Source: Periconia sp. R9002 (taxonomy: Eukaryota > Ascomycota > Dothideomycetes > Pleosporales > Periconiaceae). From it: 64,000 bases of DNA. The stretch is taken from contig JAMAHW010000025.1 in NCBI GenBank assembly GCA_023627715.1, forward strand, positions 368,504 through 432,503. Direction: 5' to 3'. The position numbers and the translations under genes were made by a program. The notes beneath the pieces are model-generated. The model was not told the DNA's origin. It made no database searches and worked only from the letters and a program-made list of their open reading frames with translations. This document shows, in pieces, positions 10,728-24,559 of the stretch; position 1 is the stretch's first letter, and every line of letters starts with the position of its first letter.

Positions 10728-13659
10728 GGAGTCGGTAAGAAAGCAATTGTGGAGATAATTAGGTTCACGGCGGTGAAGAGTCCAAGACTAGACTATTGAT
10801 ATTCAATATTATAAGGGAATCATCCACCTTTTAATACTGATAGATATCGTCAGAAGCTGAGGTTATCCTCGTTGGTATCATGTGCTTCGCACCACCGCAA
10901 CGGACATAAGATGTTTTAACCCCAGTGTCCTTTAAATACATGGAAAATACTTCATGTAAACTCCGACGCTCCATTGTCATATCCGACGCTCCATTATCAT
11001 AATCAATCTACTTTCGACCGAGACCTCCACGAGACATTCTGAAATCGCATGGGTTGCACGTTGTTCGTCGTATACGTATCTACATTGATACTAGGTATCA
11101 TGTACATGTATGTCAGAAGCTGTTCAGCAAGCATCAAGGTGCATAGAAAACGAGATCTTCAGTACATATATGTATGCACAGACTCAAATCAGGACAGATA
11201 AGGGAGCACCTTCGAAAATCAAGAGGCGTGATGGCAGACGTCTGTTCGGGTGTTGTGTGATAACGTTCAATTGAACAATAATTTCGGATGGAGGGGAACC
11301 GCTTAGTCATTCACTGCCAAGCCTCGACCGCCGAGGGGGAGATCAGTGCGGAAGATTCTCTAGCCCCCAACGTGTCGGTATCCCCAGCTGAGATCTTCCC
11401 TCTGCTATGCGCACTCGCTCATTATTATCTCTCAGCCACGTAGGGTCGATTCGAAAAATAGCCATCAATGTCAGAAGAGCTGACGGATGACGTCTGCTCC
11501 GCGGATTCATCCCGGACTACCTATGGGGTTGCCACGTTCTTTTTTTTCACCAGACCGGCGCAACGCCGTATCACTGGCCACGGCATCAATGCAGTTTTCT
11601 CACGAGGATTCCCGACTCAGGAGAATGGAAAAGAAAAAGAAAATAAAATAAAAAATAAAGCCCTGAGTTTCATGGTGTACGAGAGCCATCCACCAGCGAT
11701 GACAGATACCGTTGGATAGCTCGCCACTTTTCCACAGATGCACACGAACAGATGAAACGGTCCTCTGGAACAGTTACGGCTATGGCGTGCCACTGCTATA
11801 TGCTATTCTCCGCAATCTGCTTGTCTTGCAACACCATCCACAACTTCCTCATGTACTACGCAAATCGTTTGTTTGCGCTCGCCACAGTAATTGTGCAGTA
11901 CATGTCACACGTTGTGCAACTCAGGCATCCCAGGACTTGCATATTTCAAATGCTTTCGTGTACAGCAATATGCCTGGAACTAGTTTGTTAATCATCACAG
12001 GGCTAGTGTGTTACTTTTTCGCATCTGCGACCTGTTGCTTCTCGCTTTCCTCCCTCGACTCCATGGTAGAGCCGGACCAAGAAGATTTTTCTTCTTTCCA
12101 AGGCCTTTGTGCCACTGCTCCACCCCTAGCATCCATGTCTAGATCAATGGGTCTCGCCCATTACGACACAAGGAACAGGTCGGCATCTGTTTCCTTAGCC
12201 GAATAGAGTAACCTGGACTCGGCATCTCAATGCGAGCGTGTAGAATCTGGTACACGTATCTCCTGCGCGTTGAGTGGTCACAATGGCATTGCCGCAGGGA
12301 AGTTTTATATACATTTGTGGATAAGGTATGCTTACACGTCCTATTTTGGCTGCGTCTAGGCAGGGCCCTGTTGCGCAAGGGCGGCAAGCTCAACAATCAT
12401 CCAGATCGATCATAGATTGATATGTACCAGAGAGGAGCTAGTACGGTTGGTTCCCTTGCGCAGTAGCGCAAGCTTGGACAGGATCTGTCAACCAAGTTGA
12501 GTTATCAAGCAATGCGGTCGTTCTGCGCCGGTTCGAGACGGCGCAAAAATGGGAAACAACGGCGGCCATGGCGTGCGGGAGAGGAAAATGACGGGCTCGT
12601 TTCCAGTGGTAGGTACCGATCATGTGGGGCGGCACTTGTGAATGGCGCAGGGGGGTTGTGAAGGGTTTTTGATTGGGATTGCAGGCAAAAATCTTTACAA
12701 ATCTCCATAGATAAGTTCAACAACAATGAGGTCTATGGACAAGACTTGGCTTGTATTCGTGGTTAAAATAATGTTGGACCAAGCGAGGCAGTATTCTATA
12801 TTGCGCGCAGCGAACCAATGCGGGTGCGGCTCCCAGTCAAGCATCGGGACTTTTCAATATCGCCGACTAAGGGGCACGGAAGGCTTTCGCAAGCCCCACA
12901 GCGGCATCAACCGACAAGCTTCGTGGTTCAATGATAGACACCACGCTCAGCGTGGACCCCTTCTGACGCGCTGGCGACCCTTGCCCCTTGTCTGGATTTG
13001 TGCCATGTCCCTAGCCGGAATTCCATGGGCACCGGCCTGCACATTCTGCATTGTTGGCCTATCTGTCTAATCATATACCCGGCAACCATCCGTCATGGCC
13101 ACCGCTACTGCTCCTCCAAGTGCGCAGTAGCGTCCAAAATGGGACCTGGCATGTCAATCCGATATCTCAACCCGATGGCGTTTTGGGTATCCGAAAAGCT
13201 CTTCCCTGACTATCTACGTATCAATCTCTCGACACCGCAATGTTTCCCACTGCTGATTCAACGCCACCTGCAGGAACATGCATGCTCATTGCATATCTTC
13301 TCACCAAGCCATCATCCTTGCCCGTGGTTCCTGGTGTCCATGCAGCCATGCCGACGACTCCACTCTTGTGTACGTGCTTCTCTATGCCTATCAATATTCT
13401 AATTCTCAACCACAATCGCGCTTTGCCGTTTAGGACCGTCTTCTAATCTTCAACATTAGTTTAATCATGCCGGTATGTGCGCCGAAGCAGGGGCTGCTTG
13501 TCCCACCACGTCCTCCTTGGGTTTTTCCCTTAGATGACATCAAAGGCATTCCACCGTGACTTAAAGGTGTCCTGAGCAGCCCGAGTTTTTTTTGCCAAGC
13601 AAGCCCTCACACCTCCAACTGCTGTCTCGTTGCTCCCTTCGAGCTTGAGTTCAGTGACA
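10728..13659. other. Long gene-poor interval upstream of the glucan synthase
   Basis: About 2.9 kb with no recognisable gene. Open frames at 11712-12206 and 12998-13402 have no family similarity that I can see and lack good starts. A short imperfect tandem copy of CCGACGCTCCATT is present near 10969-11000, and a small hairpin (TTGCGC..GCGCAA) near 12460. The part nearest 13659 probably holds promoter and 5' UTR of the large synthase gene. Confidence 0.5.
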
Positions 13660-16600
13660 ATGTGCTTTCTTCCTCAAGTCTTGGTCCTTTTCTGTCTTCT
13701 CTTTTCCGTATCTCCGCTTCGATACGACCCAGCTCATGAGGGCTGGAACCTTAACCTCAATCAGACTGCAACAGATCCTTTGGACTATTGGGGAGAATGG
13801 GAAAACCATACGTTTCACCCATCCCCCAAAAATTGGCGGATCCCCTTCTACGTCCTTACCCTTGATCGCTATGTAGATGGAGACCCAACCAATAACGAGG
13901 CGAACGGGACCACGTATGAACATGATATCACCAGCAATCAGTTTCGATTTGGAGGTGATGCCAAAGGCATGATGAATAATCTCGATTATCTCCAAGGCAT
14001 GGGTATCAAGGTACACTTCTCCCGTTCGGACAATTGTCTGCAGTATCACTGACAATCACAGGCTGTTTACCTGTCTGGAACCCCATTTATCAATATGCCC
14101 TGGTCAAGTGATGGATTTGGTGCACTGGACTTTACTCTCCTGGATCACCATCATGGCCAGATACAAGATTGGAGAGATCTAGTCGATGAGATGCACCGCC
14201 GTGGCATGTACGTGATACTGGACAACACTTTAGGGACGATGGGAGATCTGCTTCAATGGGTCGGCAATGAGAACGCCACGGCGCCGTTCAAGTGGGACGA
14301 GTACGACGTACGATACAAGTCATCACGACATTACCACGACTTTTTTATTGGCAACGATAAAACCGCAACCTGCACCTATCCTCGAATGTGGGGGGCAGAT
14401 GGCTACCCTATGCGCGATCCATCAGTTTTGGAGGCAATGAAGCTTCCTTGCAAGGACAGTCAATTCGACCAGGCATGTTGCCCCTTCTAATTGTGGAGAT
14501 TAGATGCTAACGCCACAGTAGTATGGTGATATGAAAGGTGTTGGTGAAGTTCCAATAGAGCAAACCCAACTTGCCAAATTTGCTGGAGTACAGGACCGTC
14601 TTCGAACTTGGCGGGATGACGTTCTCGACAAATTGATGCACTTTTCTTGCATGCAGATTGCTATGCTAGATATCGACGGATTTCGAATGGACAAGGCTGC
14701 GCAAACTCCGATCGATGTTCACGCCAAATGGTCAACCCATCAACGGGCATGCGCAAAGCGATACAACAAGGAAAACTTCCTCATTGTCGGCGAAATTGTT
14801 AGCAAAGTGCCATACGCCTCTCTGATGATCGGGAGAGGAAAGCAGCCTGACATGGCTTGGCCTAGCATGGAAGCCGCTGTCCGTTCCCACACCAGTAACA
14901 GCTCTAGCTTCATCCGGCCTGCGGGTCAATCGCTCCTCGACGGTGACGCCTTTGCGTACCCCTTTTACGGAGCCATGACAAGGTTTCTTGGATTAGATGG
15001 TCCCATAGGTCTCGAAGGTGTCGACTTTGTTGAGCTTTGGCACGAGCTGTTGCTCCATGAAGATTTCTCCAACGCTTACACTGGCGAGTTTGACCCTCGG
15101 CATCTGTGGGGTTTGACCAACCAAGACGTGTTCAGGTGGCCTGGTCTGGCAAATGGCACACAGCGTCATTTACTCGGTCTCTTTATTGCCAATATGATGA
15201 TGCCAGGCGCACCATTCCAACTCTGGGGAGAGGAACAGGAGTCGTACATTCTAGAGAACCAGGCTTCGGATTACATTTTTGGTCGTACCCCGATGGCGTC
15301 GCAGCGTGCGTGGCAAATGCATGGGTGCTACAACCTCGGAGCTGAAGTTTACGTCAACCTGCCGTTTGAGAAAGCGTTGCACGGATGCCAAGATGACTCC
15401 GTCAGTTTAGACCATCGGGACCCCTCTCACTTTATGCGCAACATTCTGAAGCGACAGTACGAGCTCAGGGAACAATACCAAGTCCTGAACGATGGAGCAT
15501 ATCTCGAGACCTTATCTTCTCAGTATCACGACATATATCTGCCTGGGAGTTTGGGAATGCCATCACCCACAGGCATCTGGAGTGTCCATCGCGCCGCTTT
15601 CCCCAACGTGCAGAACTTCTCCTCGGAGAATGGTCTGGCCAACCAGGATGTATGGATCATCTATTCGAACGAGAACAGAACGATGAACTATACCTTCAAC
15701 TGTCAAAATGCAACAGAAGGATTGATCGCACCGTTTCCGGAGGGCACCACTGTGAAAAGCTTGTTCTTCCCCTACGAAGAGATTACACTTGGGACATCCG
15801 CCGCCAGACTCAACATCTCAGGTTCAAACACTCCTAATGGTTGCCTCAACAGCTTCGAAATGGCCCCCTGGGGCTACAAGCTGTTCGTCCCCAAGGACAA
15901 ATTTGCCACTCCTCGCCCTACTATTACCCGTGTCGTGCCTGGTCATGATGAGCGTCTCGTCCCCCATGAACCAGCTGGCGAACCTCAGGAGATCCCAATC
16001 GAAATCCATTTTTCGAGCGAAATGGACTGCGACAATGTAGTCCGCAACTTCTCCATCAGGTCTACAACTGCGAATGGAGAGGTCGCGAGACTCAACACAT
16101 CCAGCATAACCTGTTCCAGTGTACAGCCACAACAAAAACAAGATTTTGTGGGTCAGATTGGGACAGCTTGGGTCATCAAAGGGGTTCTGGAAAACGTTCA
16201 TGATGGTATCCACGTCTACACTCTGAACAATGTGTCGAGCAAGTCAAATGATCTCTTCACCCAAGCACGCGACCACTTCATGTTCCGTATAGGACAGCGA
16301 GACAACCCGATGATCTTCCCGGGTAGTGCCAACTATTCTTCCTCGCTTCTCCACAAGGACGAGACTACGGGCGCTCTAACCGTGACACACAAAGCTACTG
16401 GTGCCGACAAGTGGCAGTACACGCTCAACTGGGGTGCGACGTGGAGCGAGTGGCAAGATTACACTCCTAATGCCACCCTTACCCAGCAACCTTGGTCTGG
16501 CTCCAAAGACCAGGAGTGGGTAGGTGAACATGTGATGATCCGGTATTGGAGCGAGATGGCTGGCAGCATGGAGCATGTTCAGCACGGCGATGTCGACTTC

Positions 16601-19600
16601 CACTCACCACGACGCTGGCCTCATATGCATGTCACTGGACCCTGGAACTTGTACGGCTTCGATGCAGGTCTTCCAGACAAGATGCACGATACTGGGGTTG
16701 GAGAGTGGTACTTTGACATGATGACGGAATACCCTTCCACGGCTATTCTCAGCACTTGGGGCATCAATCCTGACGGCCAACCGGATAAATCCAAAATGTA
16801 TGGCGATGTTGACCTTGATGGTGTCCTTGACTGGCTCCCACCGACCAGCTTAGGAAAGAACATTATCAACATTACGAGCCCCGGTATGCCCTACACAGGT
16901 GTCAAAATCATTGCGAATGACGGAGATTTGCGATACACATTCAAACCTGTAGGCTCTGCGTGGAGACAACTGGCTATTTCCCTGTTACTTGCCCTCGTTC
17001 CACTTATTACTGGGGCAATCGCTATATTCTTGTTCCACAAATCCTTTTACGACGTCAAGTTCAACATGATGGGCTTGTCAGAGAAGCGAAAGAGTATGCT
17101 CCCAGGACGTCTCTCGCATATGTCGGCTACTGCCCTCCGGAGCCACGCTCGCAAAAGCCTCATGTCCTTCAGAAAGCCGACAGAGGATGCCGATTCAAAT
17201 TTTGAAAATGCGGATGGCATTGCTGGCGCACTGGGCAGACCCCAAAGTACCGTTCTTCTGGCTACCATGGAGTACGAGATTGAGGATTGGAAACTCAAGG
17301 TCAAGATCGGCGGTTTGGGTGTCATGGCTTCGCTCATGGGAAAGAATCTCCAGCATAAAAATTTGATCTGGGTTGTCCCATGTGTTGGAGATCTCGAGTA
17401 TCCGATTGACCAGATTGGCGAACCCATGGATATCACGATACTGGGACAAGTGCACAGTATCAACGTGCAGTACCACCGCTACCGAAACATCACGTACGTC
17501 CTTCTCGATGCACCAATCTTCCGGGCACAAACCAAGAGCGACCCCTATCCCGCCCGCATGGACGATATGGAGTCAGCTGTTTATTACTCTGCTTGGAACC
17601 AGTGCATTGCCGAAACCATGAAGCGCTTTCCCGACATCGATCTTTACCACATCAACGACTACCATGGAACTCTTGCGCCGCTTTATATGCTTCCACAAAC
17701 TCTTCCATGCTGCCTTTCGCTTCATAACGCTGAATTTCAAGGCCTATGGTCTATGAAGCGTGGAAAGGATATGGATGAAATCTGCAAAGTTTTCAATCTA
17801 AGCAAGGAAATTGTCACCAAATACGTCCAGTGGGGCGAGGTTTTCAACATGCTTCACGCCGGTGCTAGTTATTTGCGTATCCACCAACGTGGCTATGGCG
17901 CTGTTGGTGTCTCAAAGAAATACGGAAAGCGTTCCTTCGCTCGTTATCCCATTTTCTGGGGTCTTACGAAGGTTGGGTCTTTGCCAAACCCCGATCCAAG
18001 CGATACTGCACCGTGGAGCAAGAATGACAAGATAGCTACTGACGTCGCCGTGGATGGTGAATCAGAAGCTGGGAGGGGTCTACTAAGGACCCAAGCTCAG
18101 GAGTGGGCGGGCTTGCAAATCGATCCCGAGGCTGAGCTCTTTGTATTTGTTGGCCGCTGGTCGATGCAAAAGGGCGTTGACCTGATTGCGGATGTATTCC
18201 CCTCTATCCTCGAGAAGAACCCAAAGACTCAGTTAATCTGCATTGGGCCGGTCATTGATCTCTATGGGAAATTTGCCGCACTGAAGCTCCACCGCCTCAT
18301 GGAACAATATCCAGACCGGGTTTGCTCGAAGCCAGAGTTCACCGCGCTTCCGCCTTACATCTTTAGCGGTGCTGAATTTGCTTTGATTCCCTCGCGAGAT
18401 GAACCCTTTGGCTTGGTGGCGGTAGAGTTTGGCCGCAAAGGCGCGCTTGGCGTAGGTTCCAGGGTCGGCGGCTTGGGTCAGATGCCCGGCTGGTGGTTCA
18501 CGATCGAGTCAACGGCTACCAAGCATCTTGTGCGCCAGTTCCAGAGCGCCATCAAAGCCGCCTTATCCTCATCAAGAGAAACTCGCGCCGAGATGAGAGC
18601 TAGGTCTTCGCTCCAACGGTTCCCGGTTGCACAATGGCTGGAAGGGCTCGAAACACTGCATGCTGGGTCTAAGAAGGTCCATCAGCACAATTCAGTTGTC
18701 GATGCCTCGGATTCGTCAGGTAGAGAGAGTATGAGTACTGCGTCTCCATTGCCATCAACTCCGGGAACAGCACTCAGCACACCACCCGCTACTCGGCCTT
18801 CAAGTTTGATGGGCAGTCGAGCGGCCAGCCGGGTTGCTAGTCGGGCATCCAGCCCGATACGCGAAGAAGGGTCCAACGACAGCAACCACTCGCCTTCAAT
18901 ATACGATCGTCGACCCAGTGGTAAAAGACCTACCCTACCGGTACTGAGTTTGGATTCCACAGTCGTCTCTGGGGCATCCACGCCTGCTTTCCCATCTCCT
19001 ACTGGAGGCCCCATGCCAGCTGGACGTGGTAATGGATTCCCACTACAACCGATTCCCAGTGTCAGCGCGGAAACCGAGGGTCGACTATCCCAGGAAGACT
19101 TTCCCGGGGGGTTACCTAGACCGCCCAGGCTGCCTTATCACAACTCCCAACTGTCAATTTCCCAGTACTCTTCCCATGAGACGCTGCGAAGTTTGGACTC
19201 TCCCAGCCTCCCGAATTCGGAAGTCACCTCGCCTCAGCGACATCCACTAGTGACCCGTCCATCGACGCTCAGCTTGCAATCAGTTGTGGGTGAAGAGAAA
19301 AACTATCGCATGCAAAACGTAGAACCATTCTTCACGGATTCGCAAGGTATCTACACTAAACAGTTCAACAAGCTCCTCATCAACCTCGATGGAAAGTCTT
19401 CTACCAACGAACTTTGCATCGAGGAGTTCATCACAAGGTCTGAGAAGAAATGGTTCGGTCGTTTCTACGACGCGAAGCTTGGTATCAAATCCAAGAAGGG
19501 CTTTGAGGTGCAAGAATACGAAATGAGCAGCAGCGAGGGGACTGCAAGCAGCAGCAATACTTCCGTCCGCTCCGGAGAAGTCATTGTCGACGAGTTCAAC

Positions 19601-20938
19601 CTCGGAGATACCTTCACGCCCGCTCGCGGCATCAAGAAAATCATGCAGTACAAATTCCGCGACTGGCCGGTGTTCTCCTTCTGCATCGCCCTAGGACAGA
19701 TTCTCGCAGCGAACAGCTACCAAATCACGCTGCTTACGGGCGAGCAAGGTCAAACGGCGAACAAGCTCTACGTCGTCGCCAGCATCTATCTAGGCGCATC
19801 GATTCTCTGGTGGACATTGTTCCGCACAGTTCAATCCCGCTGGGTCATTGCTCTACCCTTCTTCTGCTACGGAATCTCCTTCTTCATCCTCGGCATGGCA
19901 CCATATGCCAACGGTTTCGTTGCGCGCGGTTGGGTTCAAAACGTAGCGACTGGGTTCTACGCACTGGCATCCGGATCCGGCTCCCTCTTCTTCGCACTCA
20001 ACTTTGGCTCGGAAGGCGGCACCGCAACACACACCTGGGTCTTCCGCGCGTGCGTGATTCAAGGCACGCAGCAAGCCTACGTAACGGTTCTCTGGTACTG
20101 GGGCTCATACCTTGCGTCCGTTAGTGCGAGCGGCATGAACCCGACCGGTTTCTCCTCGTCGCGGTACATCACGGCTGTGACGACGCCCATTGCGGTTCTC
20201 CTCTGCGTCATCGGCCTCGCCCTCTTCCTCGGCCTGCCTGACTTCTACCGCTCCGCCCCTGGCTCCGTTCCCTCCTTCTACCAGTCCTTGCGCCGCCGCA
20301 AGGTAATCATCTGGTTCTTCATCGTCGTCATCATTCAAAACTACTTCCTCAGCGCGCCCTACGGACGAAACTGGCAGTACCTTTGGAGTTCTAATCTCGT
20401 ACCTGCGTGGTCCATCGGTATTCTGGTCATCATATTCTTCGGTCTGGTCTGGATCGGCGTCTTCACCATCTTCCAGCGCCTCTCTATTGAGCACTCGTGG
20501 ATCCTGCCCATCTTCGCCATCGGCCTCGGCGCACCCCGCTGGGCGCAGATGCTCTGGGGTACCTCGGGAATGGGTCTCTACATCCCATGGGCTGCTACAC
20601 CCGCCGTCGGTGCATTACTTGGGCGTTCGCTGTGGCTGTGGCTCGGTGTCTTGGACGCCTTACAGGGTGTTGGGTTCGGCATGATCTTGCTGCAGACCAT
20701 GACGAGGTTCCACGTCGCATTCACGCTCATCGCGGCGCAGGTCATAGGTTCTCTGGCCACCATCGCCGCGAGGGCTTCGGCGCCTAACAAGCTCGGTCCG
20801 GGCCCTGTGTTCCCCAACTTCGCGCTGAGTTTGGACGGCCTTGGGCATGGTGTCTTTTGGGGAGCGTTGATACTCCAGGGTGTGGTCTGCGTAGGCTTCT
20901 TTACCTTCTTCAGGAAGGAGCAGTTGTTTAAGCCTTAA
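13660..20938 (+). CDS. ags1: Cell-wall alpha-1,3-glucan synthase
   Basis: Plasma-membrane synthase of about 2392 aa that makes alpha-1,3-glucan for the cell wall; length and order match Ags1/Mok1. Exons: 13660-14010, 14062-14472 and 14522-20938. A signal peptide is followed by an extracellular GH13 amylase-like domain (PLDYWGEWENHTFHP near the start; DIDGFRMDKA at about 302; GEIV after it). A single membrane span lies near residue 1070. The intracellular GT5 glycogen-synthase-like domain has KIGGLGVMASLMGKNL (about 1182), HINDYHG (1297), FVGRWSMQKGVDLI (1463) and SRDEPFGLVAVEFGRKGA (1543). A Ser/Pro-rich linker spans about 1637-1845, then ten or so membrane helices from about 1965 to the end. 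Intron 1 is 51 bp. Intron 2 (14473-14521) starts GC rather than GT, with a GCTAAC branch site. No adjacent amylase gene is seen, unlike the Aspergillus agsB locus. Confidence 0.96.
14473..14521 (+). other. GC-AG intron in the glucan synthase gene
   Basis: The only junction that preserves the frame and the conserved DSQFDQ-YGDM sequence uses a GCATGT donor after CAG and a TAG acceptor. A branch-site-like TGCTAACG lies 13 bases or so before the acceptor. The nearby GT at 14476 gives a stop codon or a wrong frame. Confidence 0.75.
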
Positions 20939-22828
20939 TTTGTTTTTCTTTCCCTCTTACCGTTTCCTTTCCGGGTTTCAGACGAAGTGCTCCTAGAGAC
21001 CCTCTATGACATCTTAATATTTTATCTTTTCTTTTGTCGAGGTTGGCTTTGTTTTTGATTTAGCAACGCTTTTCCTTTGGCTACGCTTTTGGTTTGACTA
21101 CGCTCTTGTTGATGTTATGCTCGCACGCTAGATAGACCACACTACTTAGACACAGGCTGTTTTCCCCTGTTTGCGTTTTATACCACCATTGCTCCGCACT
21201 GCATGGCACTGCGACACTATCATTTATAGCGAACTATCACAATCTATCCTATATTTGATTATATGAAATATTCTCATGGTAATCGTGTCGTGACGTTTAG
21301 AAATATGGCACTGTGCAGTCCTTGGTGGCCAGCGTTAGCATCATACCACATTAACAAAGAGGAACATCAGGTGCTCATGTGTGCATTCAACAAACTTGAA
21401 AAAACAAGGGATTCGTTTGCCTGTCTATCTATCTATTTATCTATCAGGGGGTATATAGTTCATACCAACCATCAACCAACCATCCCAAGACCAGAGAAAT
21501 AAACCAAAAAAACCAAAAAAACCAAAGAGCAAAAAACAATAGAAAGGAAAATCCCAAATCAAGCAACCCACCACGCTATGCTAAACCACATGACCAATAC
21601 CAACAAGAAAGTGAGGAATAAGTAAGTGAAAACCTAGGTAGAGACCGTTTTGGGGTATATAGCGGAGGAAAAGACCGACAATACATTATAGGAAAACGTG
21701 TACCGAATAATAATGACGACGCAGAACGCTGGACAAACGATGATAGGAGAAACAAGACGACACAGAAAGTATGAATATGCACAACAGAAAAAAGAAGCAC
21801 AAAACGCGTGGGATGAGATAAGGTAGGTGCAGTTGCGTTATCGTGATGATGCTCAACAACACCTACGATAATGCACCAACAATGCAAAAAGAAGTTGTTG
21901 AAGCAAAACACCTGCATACACCGTTCATGGGTGAGTTAGCGGCGGCGCTACTGCGCTGCTACTACGCATCAAGTTCCCCTTCGAGGAGCGAAGTAGATGA
22001 AAAGGGAAAGGGGGGATGACGAAACGGGCATTTGAGATATCGATTCGTGCCGATCATATGTGCTGGCAAAGATAAGGCTGTCTCTTAGCACATGCATGCC
22101 ATGACAAGAGCAACAAGCACGCGAAGGTGGGGTCCAGAGAGACGAGGAATGGGAGGCTAACTTTGATGGCATTTGCTGGCAGGTACCACCAAGTTAGAGC
22201 CGCGCGAGTGCTGGTGGTTGTCGGCGATTACTTTAGCAGCGTCGATCATATCAATGATCGCGAAACATTAGTCAAGTGGGGAGTCAGTCTCCGGTTTTAA
22301 TTTTGTGCGATGTTTTTTTTTCCATAAGGTTTCCAAAGTTTTCTCTCTCTTTAATGATTCGGTCGAGAGTAATTTCGAAGTCCGACCGGAGTGGAGATGG
22401 ATGACGACTCATGTTGCGCGTAGTCGAGTGGGTACATGTGTACGTGCGCGCGCGCGAGCGACGGTGGACTCGGGTACCTGGCTACCTGGTTATGGACTGG
22501 ATACAGGGTCTGGGATTCTGGAAGACGGCGATGTTGGACGGTGGATAAGGGCCCGCCGGTTCGGCGCACGACGAGTCGACGGAACGAAAAAGCTTTAAAC
22601 TAGACTGCATATGTATTCTCCTAGACTCTCCGCGGGCCGGAGTGTTGGAGGTCCGATGGTAAGGCGGTGTAAGAGCCTCAAGTCGGCCTCCGAGGGCTTG
22701 GAGGGCTTGGAGGGCTTGGATGGTCATGCATGCGTGTGGTGTATGCATACCAGTGTGCACGCATCGATGTGATTTCGAAGTTTGATAACGAGGTGGTTCG
22801 AAACGTGTGTCATAGGTACGCACACTAT
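20939..22828. other. Intergenic interval between converging genes
   Basis: About 1.9 kb between the converging synthase and receptor genes, so it should hold both 3' UTRs. No gene is supported. It contains short A-rich and CTAT-rich tracts near 21425-21540, an alternating CG run near 22446, and the 9-bp tandem listed separately. Confidence 0.55.
22692..22718 (+). repeat. 9-bp tandem repeat
   Basis: Three perfect copies of GAGGGCTTG in a row, in non-coding DNA downstream of the minus-strand receptor gene. A fourth partial copy follows. Probably replication-slippage product of no known role. Confidence 0.8.
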
Positions 22829-24559
22829 TTACCATCCCAGACTGCCCTTGCGCCACATCAGTGGGCTCCCCGGCGCCGTATGGCTCGATACGCGCACATC
22901 GACCGTCTTGCGGATCGTCGCGAAGTAGACGGGTTGCATGCGGATGTGCGTCGCGTCTCCGACCTCAGCGACGGAGAACTCTGTCTGAGTGGGCGATGCA
23001 CCTGTGAACGTGGTTGAGGTTGGCGACGGCCAGGAGGTGCTGTGTGTCAAGGTGGGAGAGACGGGGAAGTGCGATTGTGTGGGCGAGCCGGGGGTGATGG
23101 GCGTTACTGGGACCGCGTCCTCGGGGATGGTGTAGACTGGCGTGGAAGGGATTGGTGGGACGGGGTATCGGAATGGGAGGTCTGTCGAGAGACGCTGCGA
23201 TGCATCAACGCGGTGGATAGGCACTCGTCGGAGGGATTTCTTGGGTTGAATGGGAGCTGGGGAGATACCGCGGAGAGATGCGCGAGAAGCGTTTCGCACG
23301 GCGGTATCGTGGTATATGTTTCGCGAGAAGTTACGTTGAGAGCCTGATCGGGAGAGGTTGGAGTTGATGCTTCTTGATGAGTTTGATCTTGGGATGATGT
23401 GGGCTGCGGCGGGATTGGAATAATATCTCTTGCCCATTGTTGGCTTATCACTCTTCTTTATAAGGTCGATTTCAAAGTCGGACATGCGGGATTCAGAGCG
23501 GGAGTCATCCATGTTTGCCCATTTGCTGTGTGCGATTGACACTGCAGGGCTTCGGCCCTGAACGTACTCGAGAAGGCGGGGGAATGTTGGACTACAGGCA
23601 CAGTAGATAATAGTGGTGAGTTCGCCGACCCTACGTGTTGTTAGTTATATTATACCCTACTCAGTGAATTGTAGTCTTGAACATACGACCACATGTAGAC
23701 CGGCCAGACGGTAGCCGTGAAATTGGAGTTTCCGTCAACACGAGCTTCGTATACTAGCTTAACAATGCTAAGGACACAGGTTAAGCTGCCTATCACGACC
23801 ATAAGAGCCAGGAGAATCTGTCGTCTCATCGAAAGTTGCAGTGCTGCCACACCAAACACGGCCAACATCAGGATAACGACGTCGGAAATGATGTTGGTCG
23901 TCCCAGAAGTGAAAGCTGTAAAGCTTCGAGTATCGGGGAATCCAGGAGCAACACGTTCAGTCATTTTAGAGTTGAAGTTGGCGTTGATGATTTGCACAAC
24001 GAAGATTCCCGAGTAGCATAGGGCGTTGATGACCATGAGGAACCTAACACTCCAGTAGACGACTTGTTCCCATGCTTGGGAGTACCGATCCAACTGTATG
24101 AGAATAGCAAGCTTCGCTGCGAGCATCGTCGGAGCGTATATGATATCGAGTGCGCTGGAGAATAGCACAGCGCTTTTGTATTGTTCAAATGGGAGTGCGT
24201 CGGCGGATAGATATAGTCCCGCATCGGCAGCTGCAAACATGACTCCAATGAAGACAGTAAAGCCAACCTGAAATCATTAGCGAACTCAACTATATTGCTC
24301 GCGGTGCACATACTGTTGAAAACATAATGATATCTGATGAAATTAGCAGTTGATCGCAGTAATCCTCAACGAACAAAGAGCACTCACAATCCTCAATCTG
24401 CATCCGCCTAAGATCCACCGCTTTCGTAAAAACCCTCAAACTCGCCGCCAACAGCGTCAAGAACAGACATATCGAAGCCAATGAGGCAAAAACCGCTGGA
24501 ATCGAAGTCGCGACGGGGTCCTGCCCCATGATGAAAGAACGTTGCTGAACAGCCGTCAT
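22829..24559 (-). CDS. SAT4/rhodopsin-domain seven-helix membrane protein
   Basis: Predicted plasma-membrane protein of 524 aa with the fungal rhodopsin-like fold (SAT4/PTH11-related; no CFEM domain). Exons in transcription order: 24559-24388, 24333-24314, 24267-23687 and 23630-22829. Introns are 54, 46 and 56 bp and all phases agree; one exon is only 20 nt. The pieces give the family pattern: helix 1, then LRRMQIED-Y-IIMF, a DIIYAPTMLAAKLAILIQLDR helix, a SDVVILMLAV helix, and the VWPVYMWS-VGELTTIIYCACSP helix that ends the bundle. The last 240 residues are a hydrophilic Ser/Pro/Arg-rich cytosolic tail with many possible phosphorylation sites. Members are candidate receptors, but ligand and signalling partner are unknown here. 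Confidence 0.85.

Noticed and set aside
11712..12206. Open frame of 164 codons in the gap before the glucan synthase
   Set aside because: It has no recognisable domain, no convincing start context and is within the range expected by chance.
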